64,000 nucleotides of DNA from Allomuricauda sp. M10 (lineage in GTDB: Bacteria > Bacteroidota > Bacteroidia > Flavobacteriales > Flavobacteriaceae). The stretch's first letter is position 1. Every line of letters starts with the position of its first letter. The notes under the pieces are model-generated. The model was given only the letters and a program-made list of their open reading frames with translations, ran no database searches and was not told where the DNA came from. Positions 44,381-54,505 of the stretch are shown piece by piece. Made by a program: the position numbers and the translations under genes. The DNA lies in the NCBI RefSeq assembly GCF_020782875.1, contig NZ_JAJGBN010000001.1, forward strand, positions 186,001 to 250,000, read 5' to 3'.

Positions 44381-45459
44381 CTAAGGTCGATGTAAAGTTT
44401 AACGGCATAAAAGTCGCTTCGGTGGTCAATATCCAATTGGTATTTATCTGGATAAAAATAATCCAATCTTTTTTTGGTGTTCCGATTGCCTTCGGTGGTC
44501 TGCTCTAAAAGTGAATTTGGCTTCACCGTAATCTTGTTTTCCACAATGAGTTCCACCCCTTTGGTGTCCACATTTATAAAAATAGTGATTTTGGAAGGTT
44601 CATCCGGGTTGACCCCATATTTAAAGGCATTTTCAACATAGTTGACCAAAATGATAGGTGCGATCCGTTTGCCGCTCAAGTTGCCCTTCACTTCATAGGT
44701 AAAGTCGGTATGCTTTCCCATTCGTAATTTTTGAAGGTCGATATAGTCGGAAATGTATTGGATCTCATATTCCAACGGCACTTTTTCCGAATCACTTTCC
44801 GTGACCACGTAGCGCATCATTTCGGACAACCGCAACACGGCCCATGGGGCTTGGTCCGATTTTTTAAGGGTTAGCGCATAGATACTGTTCAAGGTGTTGA
44901 ACAAAAAATGTGGGTTGATCTGTGCCTTCAGGTAGTTCACCTCGGCCCTAAGTTTTTCATTCTGCATTTCTTTCAACCTATTATCCAAGCGAAGCAACAT
45001 GGACAAAATGGTCACGGTAAGGAACTGTATCAAAAATGAATCCCTTAACTCAAAAATATTGATGAATGGTTTTCCTCTAAAAGGCCCGAAAGGTCTTTTG
45101 GGAAAATTATCAGGGATTGGCATTCTTCCATCGGGTATAGGAAAAGGTGGATCGGGAAGTGTTGGGAACTGTGGTCGGGCCACTACAAGATTAGGGATAA
45201 GGGTGATGGCGGCAAAACAGACCAACAATATAACCGCGTAGGCAATCTTTTTTTTATTGGTGTATAACTGGGGTACGAACCAGTAATAATTGAGATAGTA
45301 AAAGACCAAAAGCAACAGGTAGCCCAAAAAATTACGTTGAAACCCAGTTGCTTTGAGCATATCTTCAAAAGAGCTCGAATCAGGGGAAGTTAGTATAGGG
45401 ATGCTCAATAATCCCATACCGATGAGCAGGTTGATCCAAAGGTCCCTATTTTTTAACAC
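44377..45459 (-). CDS. LytS/YehU-type sensor histidine kinase
   Basis: Membrane kinase of 360 residues. Four hydrophobic segments (about 10-24, 44-60, 71-92 and 141-157) surround a proline-rich loop of about 30 residues (96-127), followed by a coiled coil and the His_kinase domain with phospho-acceptor His184 (INPHFLFNTLNSIYAL), then an HATPase domain with NYVENAFKYG. The nearby LytTR regulator is its cognate partner, with overlapping genes. The Pro-rich loop probably faces the periplasm, but I cannot say what it senses. Confidence 0.9.
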   Translation of the reverse strand: MLKNRDLWINLLIGMGLLSIPILTSPDSSSFEDMLKATGFQRNFLGYLLLLVFYYLNYYWFVPQLYTNKKKIAYAVILLVCFAAITLIPNLVVARPQFPTLPDPPFPIPDGRMPIPDNFPKRPFGPFRGKPFINIFELRDSFLIQFLTVTILSMLLRLDNRLKEMQNEKLRAEVNYLKAQINPHFLFNTLNSIYALTLKKSDQAPWAVLRLSEMMRYVVTESDSEKVPLEYEIQYISDYIDLQKLRMGKHTDFTYEVKGNLSGKRIAPIILVNYVENAFKYGVNPDEPSKITIFINVDTKGVELIVENKITVKPNSLLEQTTEGNRNTKKRLDYFYPDKYQLDIDHRSDFYAVKLYIDLR

Positions 45460-45565
45460 AACAGTTTTTTTGAAATAGGGCTAAAACTATGTAAATCAAG
45501 TTTAGGCGTTTAAAAATTGAGGTAAACATACTTGATTCAGCGGTGAACAAAACCATGGCAACACG

Positions 45566-46249
45566 CTAAATTGCCTTTTGAATGACCTCAAAGACTTTGC
45601 TGCCATCGCACTTCAGCGTTTTGTGCGGGTACTTTAAAATCAAAGCGTAATCATGCGTGGCCATAATGATGGTGCGCCCATTTTGGTTGATATCCTGTAG
45701 CACCTTCATTACTTCAACACTGGTCTGAGGGTCCAGGTTGCCGGTAGGCTCGTCCGCCAAGATGAGCTCGGGATCATTCAGTAGGGCACGGGCAATGGCA
45801 ATACGCTGTTGTTCCCCTCCGGAGAGTTCATGAGGAAATTTAAAACCTTTGGTTTTCATGCCCACCTTGGTCAACACCTCTTCTATTTTGTCGCTCATTT
45901 TTTTGGGGTCCGTCCATCCGGTTGCCTTCAAAACAAACTGAAGGTTGTTGTTAACGTTCCGGTCAGACAACAATTTGAAATCCTGAAAAACAATGCCCAG
46001 CTTCCTTCTTAAAAAGGGAATGTCTTTTTCTTTTAGCGTCTTCAAGTCAAAATCCACTACATTTCCTTCGCCCTGTTTTAGCGGAAGATCGGCATAAAGT
46101 GTTTTCATGAAACTACTCTTGCCGCTCCCGGTTTTTCCTATCACATACACAAATTCACCTTTTTTTACTTCAAGGTCGATGTGGTTCAAAACCATGTTCT
46201 CGTTTTGAAATACGGCTACATCTTGTAATTTTACAATGGTTTCGGGCAT
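45566..46249 (-). CDS. ftsE: ABC transporter ATP-binding protein, FtsE-like
   Basis: Cytosolic ATPase of 227 residues with Walker [10 protein letters not shown], signature LSGGEQQR and Walker [14 protein letters not shown]. The short length and the [41 protein letters not shown] start match FtsE, which with FtsX activates cell-wall hydrolases at the division site. FtsX is not next to it, so the alternative of a MacB/LolD-like exporter ATPase remains open. It has its own promoter and is divergent from the large TPR gene. Confidence 0.85.
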   Translation of the reverse strand: MPETIVKLQDVAVFQNENMVLNHIDLEVKKGEFVYVIGKTGSGKSSFMKTLYADLPLKQGEGNVVDFDLKTLKEKDIPFLRRKLGIVFQDFKLLSDRNVNNNLQFVLKATGWTDPKKMSDKIEEVLTKVGMKTKGFKFPHELSGGEQQRIAIARALLNDPELILADEPTGNLDPQTSVEVMKVLQDINQNGRTIIMATHDYALILKYPHKTLKCDGSKVFEVIQKAI

Positions 46250-46282
46250 AGTGTCACTTTCTGGAATAAAGGTACTAAGTTC

Positions 46283-46312
46283 TAAAAATATTCGCCATTA
46301 TTGTCCCGTCAA
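46283..46312 (-). promoter_or_regulatory. Likely promoter of the FtsE-like gene
   Basis: On the minus strand TTG (46312-46310), 19 bp, then TATTTTTA (46290-46283), seven of eight matches to the -7 consensus. The ATG lies about 34 bp downstream. Confidence 0.45.
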
Positions 46313-46393
46313 CCAAACAAGTTTATGCCTAAATATACTTTGGCTTAAATTTTGACGTTATGTAAAAGTCAATCGAGAACAGCGTAGAACACT

Positions 46394-49300
46394 ATGAATC
46401 GAACAAACCTCCTTTTTATTCCCATTTTGCTGGGATCTTTTTTTATACTTTCTGCCCAAGAAACCGAAATTTATTCCCACGAAAACAAAGCATACCAAGA
46501 TGCTCTGGCGTTGTACAACGATCAGCAGTACCAAGCGGCGCAGACCATTTTCGAGAAAGTCAAGGCAAACACGAGCGATTACGAGACCGAGGCCAATAGC
46601 GCCTATTATGCGGCCAATGCCGCCATTCGGTTGAACCAACGTGGGGCCGACAAAATGATGGAAGATTTCGTGGAGCGATATCCAACCTCCACCAAACGCA
46701 ACTCCGCTTTTTTGGATGTGGCCGATTATTATTTTGAAACGGGAAAATACCCTTATGCCCTAAAATGGTACAAGAAGGTGGACGAGTCCTCCATGTCCTA
46801 TGGCGATAAGGAACGGTTCAACTTCAACAACGGTTATGCTTTGTATGCTTCCAAAAATCCGAAGGAGGCCGAACGATATTTGAACAAGGTGTCCACATCC
46901 CAAAAGTATGGTTCACAAGCCAAATATTATTTGGGTTACATCGCCTACGAACAGGATGATTATACCGAGGCAAGTGCCCGATTTGACCAGATTACGGACC
47001 CCGAATTGCTCAACGAAAAACTTTCCTACTATCAGGCCGACCTGAACTTTAAACTGGGAAAATTTGAGGAAGCCATCGCCATGGCGGAAAAGCAATTGCC
47101 CAAATCCAACAGGGAAGAAGTATCCGAACTTAATAAAATCATCGGGGAGAGTTACTTCAACCTCGGAAAATATGACCAAGCCATCCCTTATTTGGATAAG
47201 TATAGGGGCAAACGCGGTAAATGGAGCAACACCGATTACTATTTGTTAGGGTACAGCCATTATAAATTGGGCGATTACCAAAGTGCCATCCAACAGTTCA
47301 ACAAAATAATTGGGGGCACCAATGATGTTTCCCAAAACGCCTATTATCATTTGGCGGAATGCTATTTAAAGTTGGACAAAAAACCGGAAGCCCTCAATGC
47401 ATTCCGGAATGCTTCCCAAATGGATTTTAGTGCAAAGATCCAAAAGGATGCCTTGCTCAACTACGCCCGTTTGAGCTATGAGGTGGGTAATGCATATGAG
47501 CCTGTGCCGCAAGTGTTGACCACTTATCTTGAAAAATATCCAAGGGATGAACACCAAATGGAGATTCAGGAACTTCTGGTGGATTCCTACATCACCTCCA
47601 AAAATTTTGAAGGTGCCATGAAACTTTTGGAAGAGAACAAAAATTACGCGAGCAAGGAAACCTATCAAAAAGTGGCCTATTACCGCGGCGTGGAACTTTT
47701 TATTGATGGGGATTATGAAGGCGCATTGGAGCGTTTTTCCAAATCTTTGAAAAGTGCCGATAATACCAGTTTTCAGGCAAAAGCCTTGTATTGGAAAGGG
47801 GAATCGGCCTATAGGTTGAACCGTTTTGATGAAGCCTTGGCAGATTTCATGAAATTCAAGGGACTGTCTGCGGCCAAATCAATGCCCGAATATCAAGAAT
47901 TGGACTATAATCTGGGCTACTGCTATTTTAAATTGAAGGACTACGGCAATTCCATTGCCTATTTCAAGAATGTGGTCAATTCCAATGCCCTTGATGACGA
48001 TCGAAAAAATGACGGATATCTGCGTTTGGGGGACGGGTATTTTGTGACCAGTCAATACCAACTGGCCATGAAGGCCTATGATGCGTCATCAAAGATGAAC
48101 GGTCCTGAAAGGGATTATGCGGCTTTCCAGAAAACCCTGTGCAGCGGATTTTTGGGGAACAATAAGGCCAAGATCGATGGGCTGAACGAGTTTTTGAGCA
48201 TGTTCCCAAGTTCTTCGCTTCGGGATGATGCCCTTTTTGAGCTCGGTAATACGTATATCGCCAATAATCAAGAACAATTGGGTCTACAGACTTATGACCG
48301 ATTGGTGCAAGAATTTTCCAAGAGCAAGTACGCACCACGTGGACTTCTGCGAGAAGGTTTGGTGCATTACAACGCGAGTAGAAACCAACAGGCATTGACC
48401 AAGTTGAAGGAAGTAGTGCAAAAATATCCAGAAACCCAAGAGGCCAAACAGGCTGTGGCCACGGCCAAATTGGTCTATGTGGATGAAGGCCGGGTGAGCG
48501 AATATGCTGCTTGGGCACGTAATCTCGATTTTGTGGAAGTTACCGACGCCGAGTTGGACAATGCCAGCTTTGAATCCGCCCAAAGAAAGCAGATGGAAGG
48601 GAAGACCGATGCTGCCCTTCGTGGATATGAGGATTACCTGAAACAATTCCCAAACGGACTACATGCCCAAAATGCCAACTTCGCTTTGGCGCAGTTGTAT
48701 TTTGCTGCCGGAGATAAAAACAAGGCACTGCCCAAATACAAGGCCGTTGCCGATGGAGGCAATGGGGAATACACGGAACAAGCCCTGACTCGCGTCTGTG
48801 AAATTTATGTGGAAAAGCAGGATTACACCAGTGCCATTCCGTATTTGAAACAATTAGAGAATACGGCGGAAATTACGGAGAACCGAACCTTTGCACAATC
48901 CAATCTCATGAAGGGGTATTACGGTCAAAAGGATTATTCCCAGACCTTGGCCTATGCTGAAAAAGTGTTGAAGGCACCAAAAATCGATGACCGTATCAAG
49001 AGTGATGCACAAATCATGATCGCGCGTTCTGCCATTGCCACGAACAATGAAAACTTGGCCAAAACCGCTTATCAAGAGGTGAAGAAAATCGCCACGGGCG
49101 AGTTGGCTGCAGAAGCCTGGTTTTATGATGCTTTTTTCAAAAATGCTGACGGTAATTTTGAATCGTCCAATGAGTCGGTGCAAAAATTGGCGAAGGATTA
49201 TTCCGGTTATAAGCAATGGGCCGGTAAGGGATTGGTGATTATGGCAAAGAATTTCTACGGTTTGGGCGATGCCTTCCAGGCAACCTATATTTTGGAGAGT

Positions 49301-49417
49301 GTGATTACCAATTTTGCGGAGTTCGATGAAATCGTCATCGATGCCAAAACACAATTGGCGACCATCAAGGCGAAGGAGGCCGAGAGCAATTCATCCGTAA
49401 ACCCAAACCAAAATTAA
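46394..49417 (+). CDS. Large exported tetratricopeptide-repeat protein
   Basis: Periplasmic protein of 1007 residues: signal peptide (to about 22, ending LSAQ) and then an almost unbroken array of TPR repeats, for example AYQDALALYNDQQYQAAQTIFEKV and the later KYKAVADGGNGEYTEQALTRV. No other domain is visible. It starts the pair with the outer-membrane protein gene 13 bp downstream. Proteins of this build act as scaffolds between envelope partners; a role in a secretion or outer-membrane assembly complex is inference. Confidence 0.85.
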   Translation: MNRTNLLFIPILLGSFFILSAQETEIYSHENKAYQDALALYNDQQYQAAQTIFEKVKANTSDYETEANSAYYAANAAIRLNQRGADKMMEDFVERYPTSTKRNSAFLDVADYYFETGKYPYALKWYKKVDESSMSYGDKERFNFNNGYALYASKNPKEAERYLNKVSTSQKYGSQAKYYLGYIAYEQDDYTEASARFDQITDPELLNEKLSYYQADLNFKLGKFEEAIAMAEKQLPKSNREEVSELNKIIGESYFNLGKYDQAIPYLDKYRGKRGKWSNTDYYLLGYSHYKLGDYQSAIQQFNKIIGGTNDVSQNAYYHLAECYLKLDKKPEALNAFRNASQMDFSAKIQKDALLNYARLSYEVGNAYEPVPQVLTTYLEKYPRDEHQMEIQELLVDSYITSKNFEGAMKLLEENKNYASKETYQKVAYYRGVELFIDGDYEGALERFSKSLKSADNTSFQAKALYWKGESAYRLNRFDEALADFMKFKGLSAAKSMPEYQELDYNLGYCYFKLKDYGNSIAYFKNVVNSNALDDDRKNDGYLRLGDGYFVTSQYQLAMKAYDASSKMNGPERDYAAFQKTLCSGFLGNNKAKIDGLNEFLSMFPSSSLRDDALFELGNTYIANNQEQLGLQTYDRLVQEFSKSKYAPRGLLREGLVHYNASRNQQALTKLKEVVQKYPETQEAKQAVATAKLVYVDEGRVSEYAAWARNLDFVEVTDAELDNASFESAQRKQMEGKTDAALRGYEDYLKQFPNGLHAQNANFALAQLYFAAGDKNKALPKYKAVADGGNGEYTEQALTRVCEIYVEKQDYTSAIPYLKQLENTAEITENRTFAQSNLMKGYYGQKDYSQTLAYAEKVLKAPKIDDRIKSDAQIMIARSAIATNNENLAKTAYQEVKKIATGELAAEAWFYDAFFKNADGNFESSNESVQKLAKDYSGYKQWAGKGLVIMAKNFYGLGDAFQATYILESVITNFAEFDEIVIDAKTQLATIKAKEAESNSSVNPNQN

Positions 49418-49430
49418 ATCGAGACACAAC

Positions 49431-51188
49431 ATGCAAACGAGAGCAACCTATATATTTTCATTACTTTTTTTGAGCCTTTTTGGAGCGATGTACGGTCAGG
49501 AGAAGACCGATGATATTGGTACGGAAACGGTGACGGTGGTAAAACCTTATTCGCCCACCGTTTCAGATGCCTTCAAGATCAAGTCGACACCAAGCCTGAA
49601 CGATTCCATCGTCCTTCAAAAAAAGAAAATAGATTACAGCATATTTTCGGTGCCAGTGGCATCTACTTTCACGCCGGCAAAAGGCAAGGCATCCGCAGTG
49701 AAGAAGACCCCGCCTCCAACCTTGTACAATTCCTATGCATCGGTAGGGTTGGGCAATTACAACAATGCCTTGGTCGACTTTTACACCAGTAGGGAGTTCA
49801 ATCGCGGAGAAGACTTGTTGGATTTTGGTCTTACCCATAATTCGTCTCGCGGCGATTTGGATTCCACACCTTTGGATACGGATTTTTACAACACCAAATT
49901 GGATGTTACCTATGGTAAAAAAGACCGTTATATGGACTGGGGAGCAGCTGTGGGGCTTCAACATCAACTGTACAATTGGTACGGTATCCAGAATGATGTG
50001 TATTCCGAAGATCTTGTGGCCAGCATGGATGCGAAACAAAACTATTTCAATGCCGAGGCAAAGGCCCATTTGAATATGGAGGATTCCTTTTTCAAAAATG
50101 GGACCATCTTGTTGAGACGTTTTTGGGATGCTACCGAGTCAGGGGAAAATAGGGTAGTGGTGAATCCAACGATCGAACTGCCCATTACCGAAGAACTGAT
50201 CACCATTTCTGCCAAGTTTGATTATGTGGGCGGTAATTTCAAAAATGCATCCTTGAACAGCACCACCAATGATGGTGAAATCAACTACAGTCAATTTCAG
50301 GCTGGGGTAACACCAAGTTTGTTGATCTTGCGTGATGATCTTACCGTGAATCTTGGGGCCAACATCGTGTACGGTTTGGATGCCGAGAATAGCGACAGTA
50401 ATTTTTATATCTATCCCGCGGTTACCGCTTCCTATCGCGTAATGGATGACAACGTGATCGCTTATGGTGGGATAGAGGGACAGTTAAAACAGAATTCATA
50501 CCACGATTTTGTGGATGAAAATCCATATGTGTCCCCAACTTTGGATATTCAACCTACGGACCAACAATATGAAGGTTATGTAGGGTTGAAGGGACAATTG
50601 ACTTCCAACATCGGGTACAACCTTAAAGGATCGTACATGGCCGAAAACCGTAAACCGTTGTTCTACTTGAATCCTGAAAATACTTTTAGGGATGATGAAA
50701 AAAGCTATTACTACGGCAACTCTTTTCAAGTGTTTTATGACGATGTTAAGACTTTGGGGGTGTTTGGGGAAATCAATGTAGACGTGAACCGAAACTTCAC
50801 TTTAGGGGTCAATGCCGAGTTCTACGATTACGATACGGAAACCGACAATCCCGCTTGGAACCTTCCTTCCATAAAAGGATCTTTGTTCATGGACTATCAG
50901 ATTACAGAACAATGGTACATGGGCGCCAATTTGTTCTATGTTGGGGAACGGGATGACTTGATGGCCGTGGCACAACAAAATGCCTTGCCGAGCGAGTTTC
51001 CTGCCATGATCGTGACCTTGGATGGCTTTTTTGATGCGAATGCCCATGTGGGGTATCGGGTGAACGACCAGTTGTCCATCTTTGTAAAGGCCAGCAATAT
51101 TGCCGACAACAATTACCAGCGATGGGCCAATTTTAGGGTGCAGGGCTTTCAGGCTTTGGCCGGGGTTTCGTATAAGTTCGACTTCTGA
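49431..51188 (+). CDS. Outer-membrane beta-barrel protein, TonB-receptor-like without a plug
   Basis: A 585-residue outer-membrane protein often annotated as a TonB-dependent receptor: signal peptide ending MYGQ, an N-terminal segment with ETVTVVKPYSPTVSDAFKI and repeated TonB-box-like ETVTVV, and then a barrel that ends AGVSYKFDF. There is no regular plug domain between them, so it is probably not a substrate importer. It starts 13 bp after the TPR protein gene, and the two are likely to form one envelope complex. Function unknown. Confidence 0.8.
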   Translation: MQTRATYIFSLLFLSLFGAMYGQEKTDDIGTETVTVVKPYSPTVSDAFKIKSTPSLNDSIVLQKKKIDYSIFSVPVASTFTPAKGKASAVKKTPPPTLYNSYASVGLGNYNNALVDFYTSREFNRGEDLLDFGLTHNSSRGDLDSTPLDTDFYNTKLDVTYGKKDRYMDWGAAVGLQHQLYNWYGIQNDVYSEDLVASMDAKQNYFNAEAKAHLNMEDSFFKNGTILLRRFWDATESGENRVVVNPTIELPITEELITISAKFDYVGGNFKNASLNSTTNDGEINYSQFQAGVTPSLLILRDDLTVNLGANIVYGLDAENSDSNFYIYPAVTASYRVMDDNVIAYGGIEGQLKQNSYHDFVDENPYVSPTLDIQPTDQQYEGYVGLKGQLTSNIGYNLKGSYMAENRKPLFYLNPENTFRDDEKSYYYGNSFQVFYDDVKTLGVFGEINVDVNRNFTLGVNAEFYDYDTETDNPAWNLPSIKGSLFMDYQITEQWYMGANLFYVGERDDLMAVAQQNALPSEFPAMIVTLDGFFDANAHVGYRVNDQLSIFVKASNIADNNYQRWANFRVQGFQALAGVSYKFDF

Positions 51189-51290
51189 TTTGTAGGATAA
51201 TACGCAATAAATAGCAGGTTAGGTCGTTTAATACTTCCTGCCAATCTTTTGAAAATCATTTGATTGGTGGTTCCAAGTAAATTGGAAACC

Positions 51291-52385
51291 ATGCTATTAC
51301 GACCTTTGCACATAGCGTCCCAACTAGTTCTTTGCCTCTGTTTTGCGATAGGATTTTCCCAAAATTTAGTGCGAAATGGAAGTTTTGAGGAGTTCAGTTC
51401 ATGTCCAGAAGAAATGAGCAATCTTACTAAGGACGCGGATTATTGGAGCGCCCCTACCTTGGGCACCACAGATTACTTCAACGATTGTAGCAAAACCAAA
51501 CTGGGCATTCCCATGAATTTTAAGGGAAAGCAAGATCCTTTTGATGGTAGCGCCTATGCCGGACTGTATCTGTATGCCCCGGACGATTATCGGGAATACA
51601 TTCAGGTGCCTTTGACCGAAACCTTGGAAAAAGGCAGTCGATATAGGCTGACCTTATATGTGAGCTTGGCCGAAAAATCCGATGGTGCCGTTATGGACAT
51701 GGGTGCCATTTTTGCCGAAAAGCCACTTTCCATCCATACCAAAAGGCATTTGTCTCAAGGCGTGCTTTTATCCGTGGCAACCGAAACTACACCCATCAAA
51801 CAGTTTCCGGCCGATAACTATTATGAGGACAAGCAGAAGTGGATGGAACTGAGTTTCGATATGGTGGGCAAGGGGTTTGAAAAATATCTGATCCTTGGTA
51901 ATTTTAAGAGCAACGCTGGAACCAGTTATCTCGATTTCGGGCGTACGACCAACAATAAAGGTGGGTATTCCTATTATTATTTGGACGAAATTTCATTGAC
52001 GTACTTGGGTCCGGATTATCAACCCAATGAGGTTTATGTGCTGGATCATGTCAATTTTAATTTTGACAAATTTGACCTTCAGCCCAAGGCCAAACAAAGT
52101 TTAAAGGACGTATTTGAGTATTTACAAAAACATCCAAAATTGATGGTTTCCATAAGTGGCCACACTGATGACCTTGGGTCCGATGAATACAATAATGTCC
52201 TTTCCAAGGAAAGGGCTCAGACTGTGGCCAAATATCTAATGGCTTTGGGGCTCGATAAAAAGAGAATTGCCTCCAAAGGTTTCGGCGATAAGATTCCTTT
52301 AGATTCTGCTTTAACGGATGAAGCCAGAAGAAAAAACCGCCGTGTAGAATTTGTAATGACCGAGTTCGAGGACGAAAATCCATAA
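51291..52385 (+). CDS. OmpA-family lipoprotein-free outer-membrane protein
   Basis: A 364-residue exported protein. The ATG at 51291 gives a signal peptide ending AIGFSQ. The N-terminal about 240 residues resemble a carbohydrate-binding-like beta-sandwich (LVRNGSFEEFSSCPEE, ...), and the C-terminal 100 residues are the OmpA peptidoglycan-binding domain: VNFNFDKFDLQPKAK, then SGHTDDLGSDEYNNVLSKERAQTVAKYL and RKNRRVEFVM. It anchors the outer membrane to the cell wall. The N-terminal domain may bind a glycan or protein partner. Confidence 0.88.
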   Translation: MLLRPLHIASQLVLCLCFAIGFSQNLVRNGSFEEFSSCPEEMSNLTKDADYWSAPTLGTTDYFNDCSKTKLGIPMNFKGKQDPFDGSAYAGLYLYAPDDYREYIQVPLTETLEKGSRYRLTLYVSLAEKSDGAVMDMGAIFAEKPLSIHTKRHLSQGVLLSVATETTPIKQFPADNYYEDKQKWMELSFDMVGKGFEKYLILGNFKSNAGTSYLDFGRTTNNKGGYSYYYLDEISLTYLGPDYQPNEVYVLDHVNFNFDKFDLQPKAKQSLKDVFEYLQKHPKLMVSISGHTDDLGSDEYNNVLSKERAQTVAKYLMALGLDKKRIASKGFGDKIPLDSALTDEARRKNRRVEFVMTEFEDENP

Positions 52386-52430
52386 TATTTCAAGGGCATT
52401 TTCTATTTTTGGAACAAACCATCATCCAAA

Positions 52431-54050
52431 ATGAAAAAGCTCACCCTCCTTTTTTTAATCCTTTTAATTTTTGCTTGTAACCCAAAGGAAGAAGTTGACC
52501 TGATTGTCTACAACGCCAACATTTATACCGTAGATGATACTTTTTCCAAGGCCAATTTTGTCGCAATCAAGGATGGTAAGTTTGTTGCCGTTTCCGATAA
52601 GGCCGATATCTACAAAAAATACAACGCCAAAGAAGAATTGGATGCCGAAGGCAAGACCATTGTTCCCGGATTGATTGATGCCCATTGTCATTTTTACGGA
52701 CTTGGATTGAACCAACAAGTGGTGGATTTGGTGGGTACCACCAGTTTGGAGGAGATTTTGGAAAAAGTGGTGGCATTTCAAAAAGAAAGACCTTCGGATT
52801 TTATCCGCGGTAGAGGTTGGGACCAAAACGATTGGGAAGTAAAGGAATTCCCGACAAAGGATAAATTGGATGAATTGTTTCCCGATACCCCTGTTGCCTT
52901 GGAACGTATAGACGGTCATGCCTACCTCGTCAATCAAAAGGCATTGGATCTGGCCGGAATTACGTTGGAAACGAAAGTGGACGGCGGGGAAATTGTGATT
53001 GTGGATGGCAATCTTACCGGTGTTTTGGTGGACAACCCCATGGGATTGGTGGATGCGGTCATTCCACAACCTTCTCTTGCACAACAGATACAGGCCTTGA
53101 AGGATGCAGAGCGCATCAGTTTGGATTACGGACTTACGACGGTCAATGATGCCGGTCTTACCAGAGAGACCATTGAATTGATCGATAGTTTGCAACAAGC
53201 GGGCGATTTGTCCATTCGCGTCTATGCCATGGTTTCCAACTATCCGGAAAACTTGGATTACTTTTTGGCGAAGGGAATTATTAAAACAAATCGGCTGAAT
53301 GTTCGTTCCGTAAAAGTATATGGGGATGGCGCTTTGGGCTCGCGGGGTGCCGCTTTAAAAGAACCGTATTCAGATAAGCCTGGTCATTTTGGGGCCATGG
53401 TAACCCCTGTTGATGAAATTGGGGCCTTGGCCGAGCGTATTGCCGCTTCTGATTATCAAATGAACACTCATGCCATTGGAGACTCGGCCAATGTGGTAGT
53501 GCTCCGAGCTTATAAAAAATCCTTGGAGGGCAAAACGGACCGACGTTGGAAGGTGGAACATGCCCAAGTGATATCCATGGAAGATTTCGATTATTTTAAA
53601 CTCGGCATTATTCCATCCGTACAGCCTACCCATGCTACAAGCGATATGTATTGGGCAGAGGATCGTTTGGGGTCTGAACGTGTGAAGGGTGCCTATGCTT
53701 TCAAGAAACTTTTGGATGAGGCTGGAATAGTAGCATTGGGAACCGATTTTCCCGTGGAGCAAGTAAGTCCCTTTTTGACTTTTTATGCTGCAGTGGCTCG
53801 TCAGGATTTGAAAAATTATCCGGAGGGCGGCTTTCAAATGAAAGATGCCCTATCTAGGGAAGAAACATTGAAAGGGATGACCATTTGGGCAGCCTATTCC
53901 AATTTTGAAGAAGGGGAGAAGGGAAGCATTGAACCTGGTAAGTTTGCCGATTTTGTAATCCTGAGCGATGATATCATGACGGTTCCCGTTTCGGAGATTC
54001 CCAATCTAAAAGCCGAGCAAGTTTTTGTGGGAGGAGAAAAACTCAAATAA
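52431..54050 (+). CDS. Amidohydrolase, YtcJ-like, lipoprotein
   Basis: Exported metal-dependent hydrolase of 539 residues with lipobox LIFAC. The amidohydrolase_3 barrel has the metal motif DAHCHFYGLG (HxH), the carboxylated-lysine region VKVYGDGALGSRGA, ALGTDFPVEQV with the catalytic Asp, and the later HATSD-type His residues. Enzymes of this family cleave N-acyl, imide or urea-like bonds; the substrate is unknown. The start of the next small lipoprotein gene lies within or right after its stop. Confidence 0.88.
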   Translation: MKKLTLLFLILLIFACNPKEEVDLIVYNANIYTVDDTFSKANFVAIKDGKFVAVSDKADIYKKYNAKEELDAEGKTIVPGLIDAHCHFYGLGLNQQVVDLVGTTSLEEILEKVVAFQKERPSDFIRGRGWDQNDWEVKEFPTKDKLDELFPDTPVALERIDGHAYLVNQKALDLAGITLETKVDGGEIVIVDGNLTGVLVDNPMGLVDAVIPQPSLAQQIQALKDAERISLDYGLTTVNDAGLTRETIELIDSLQQAGDLSIRVYAMVSNYPENLDYFLAKGIIKTNRLNVRSVKVYGDGALGSRGAALKEPYSDKPGHFGAMVTPVDEIGALAERIAASDYQMNTHAIGDSANVVVLRAYKKSLEGKTDRRWKVEHAQVISMEDFDYFKLGIIPSVQPTHATSDMYWAEDRLGSERVKGAYAFKKLLDEAGIVALGTDFPVEQVSPFLTFYAAVARQDLKNYPEGGFQMKDALSREETLKGMTIWAAYSNFEEGEKGSIEPGKFADFVILSDDIMTVPVSEIPNLKAEQVFVGGEKLK

Positions 54051-54057
54051 TCCCCAC

Positions 54058-54084
54058 GTCATTCTAAACGAAGTGAAGGATCTC
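54058..54084. repeat. REP-like element overlapping a gene start
   Basis: GTCATTCTAAACGAAGTGAAGG and the bases after it, a relative of the TCATTTCGAGCGCAGTCGAG elements elsewhere in the window. It starts 8 bp after the amidohydrolase stop and runs into the beginning of the following small gene. Confidence 0.55.
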
Positions 54085-54504
54085 AAAAATACCCTGTTCC
54101 TTAAAAATCTCTTTTTTTCCTTGTTTCTGGTTACGCATTTCAGTTGCAATAGGGAAAATCAACCTAAATACGAGGATTATAATGAAGAGGATTTTTTGCT
54201 TGTACCTGGAATTGTTACTAAAGTAACAAGAACACCAATTTTTGCACGTGGTTGGTGGTATGATTACAATATTTTCTATGCATATTCCCTCGATTCAGAT
54301 ACCATTTCAGTTGGCAAAGAAATGGACGTGGATATGGCTGTAAGTGAGGGGGAAGCTATATATATTTTAGTGCATAAGTATAAAAAAGGCTTAAGCTTTC
54401 CGACGGGGAGAAGAATTACTCCAAATGATGAAAAGGTAATCCAACGCTATTTAAAAAAATCCCAGGATCATGGGGTGAAATATTTTGGAATTGACGAAAA
54501 ATAA
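54073..54504 (+). CDS. Small lipoprotein, unknown, GTG start inside a repeat
   Basis: I do not recognise the family. The best start is a GTG at 54073, which supplies a short basic N-terminus, a hydrophobic stretch (NLFFSLFLVTHFSC) and a lipobox cysteine; a longer TTG frame overlaps the amidohydrolase gene. About 143 residues. The mature part starts with a Glu/Asp-rich stretch and then reads as a small beta domain (GIVTKVTRTPIFARGWWYDYNIFYAYSL). The start codon lies in a REP-like element. The gene is closed by the two-way terminator right behind its stop. Confidence 0.65.
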   Translation: MKDLKNTLFLKNLFFSLFLVTHFSCNRENQPKYEDYNEEDFLLVPGIVTKVTRTPIFARGWWYDYNIFYAYSLDSDTISVGKEMDVDMAVSEGEAIYILVHKYKKGLSFPTGRRITPNDEKVIQRYLKKSQDHGVKYFGIDEK

Positions 54505-54505
54505 A

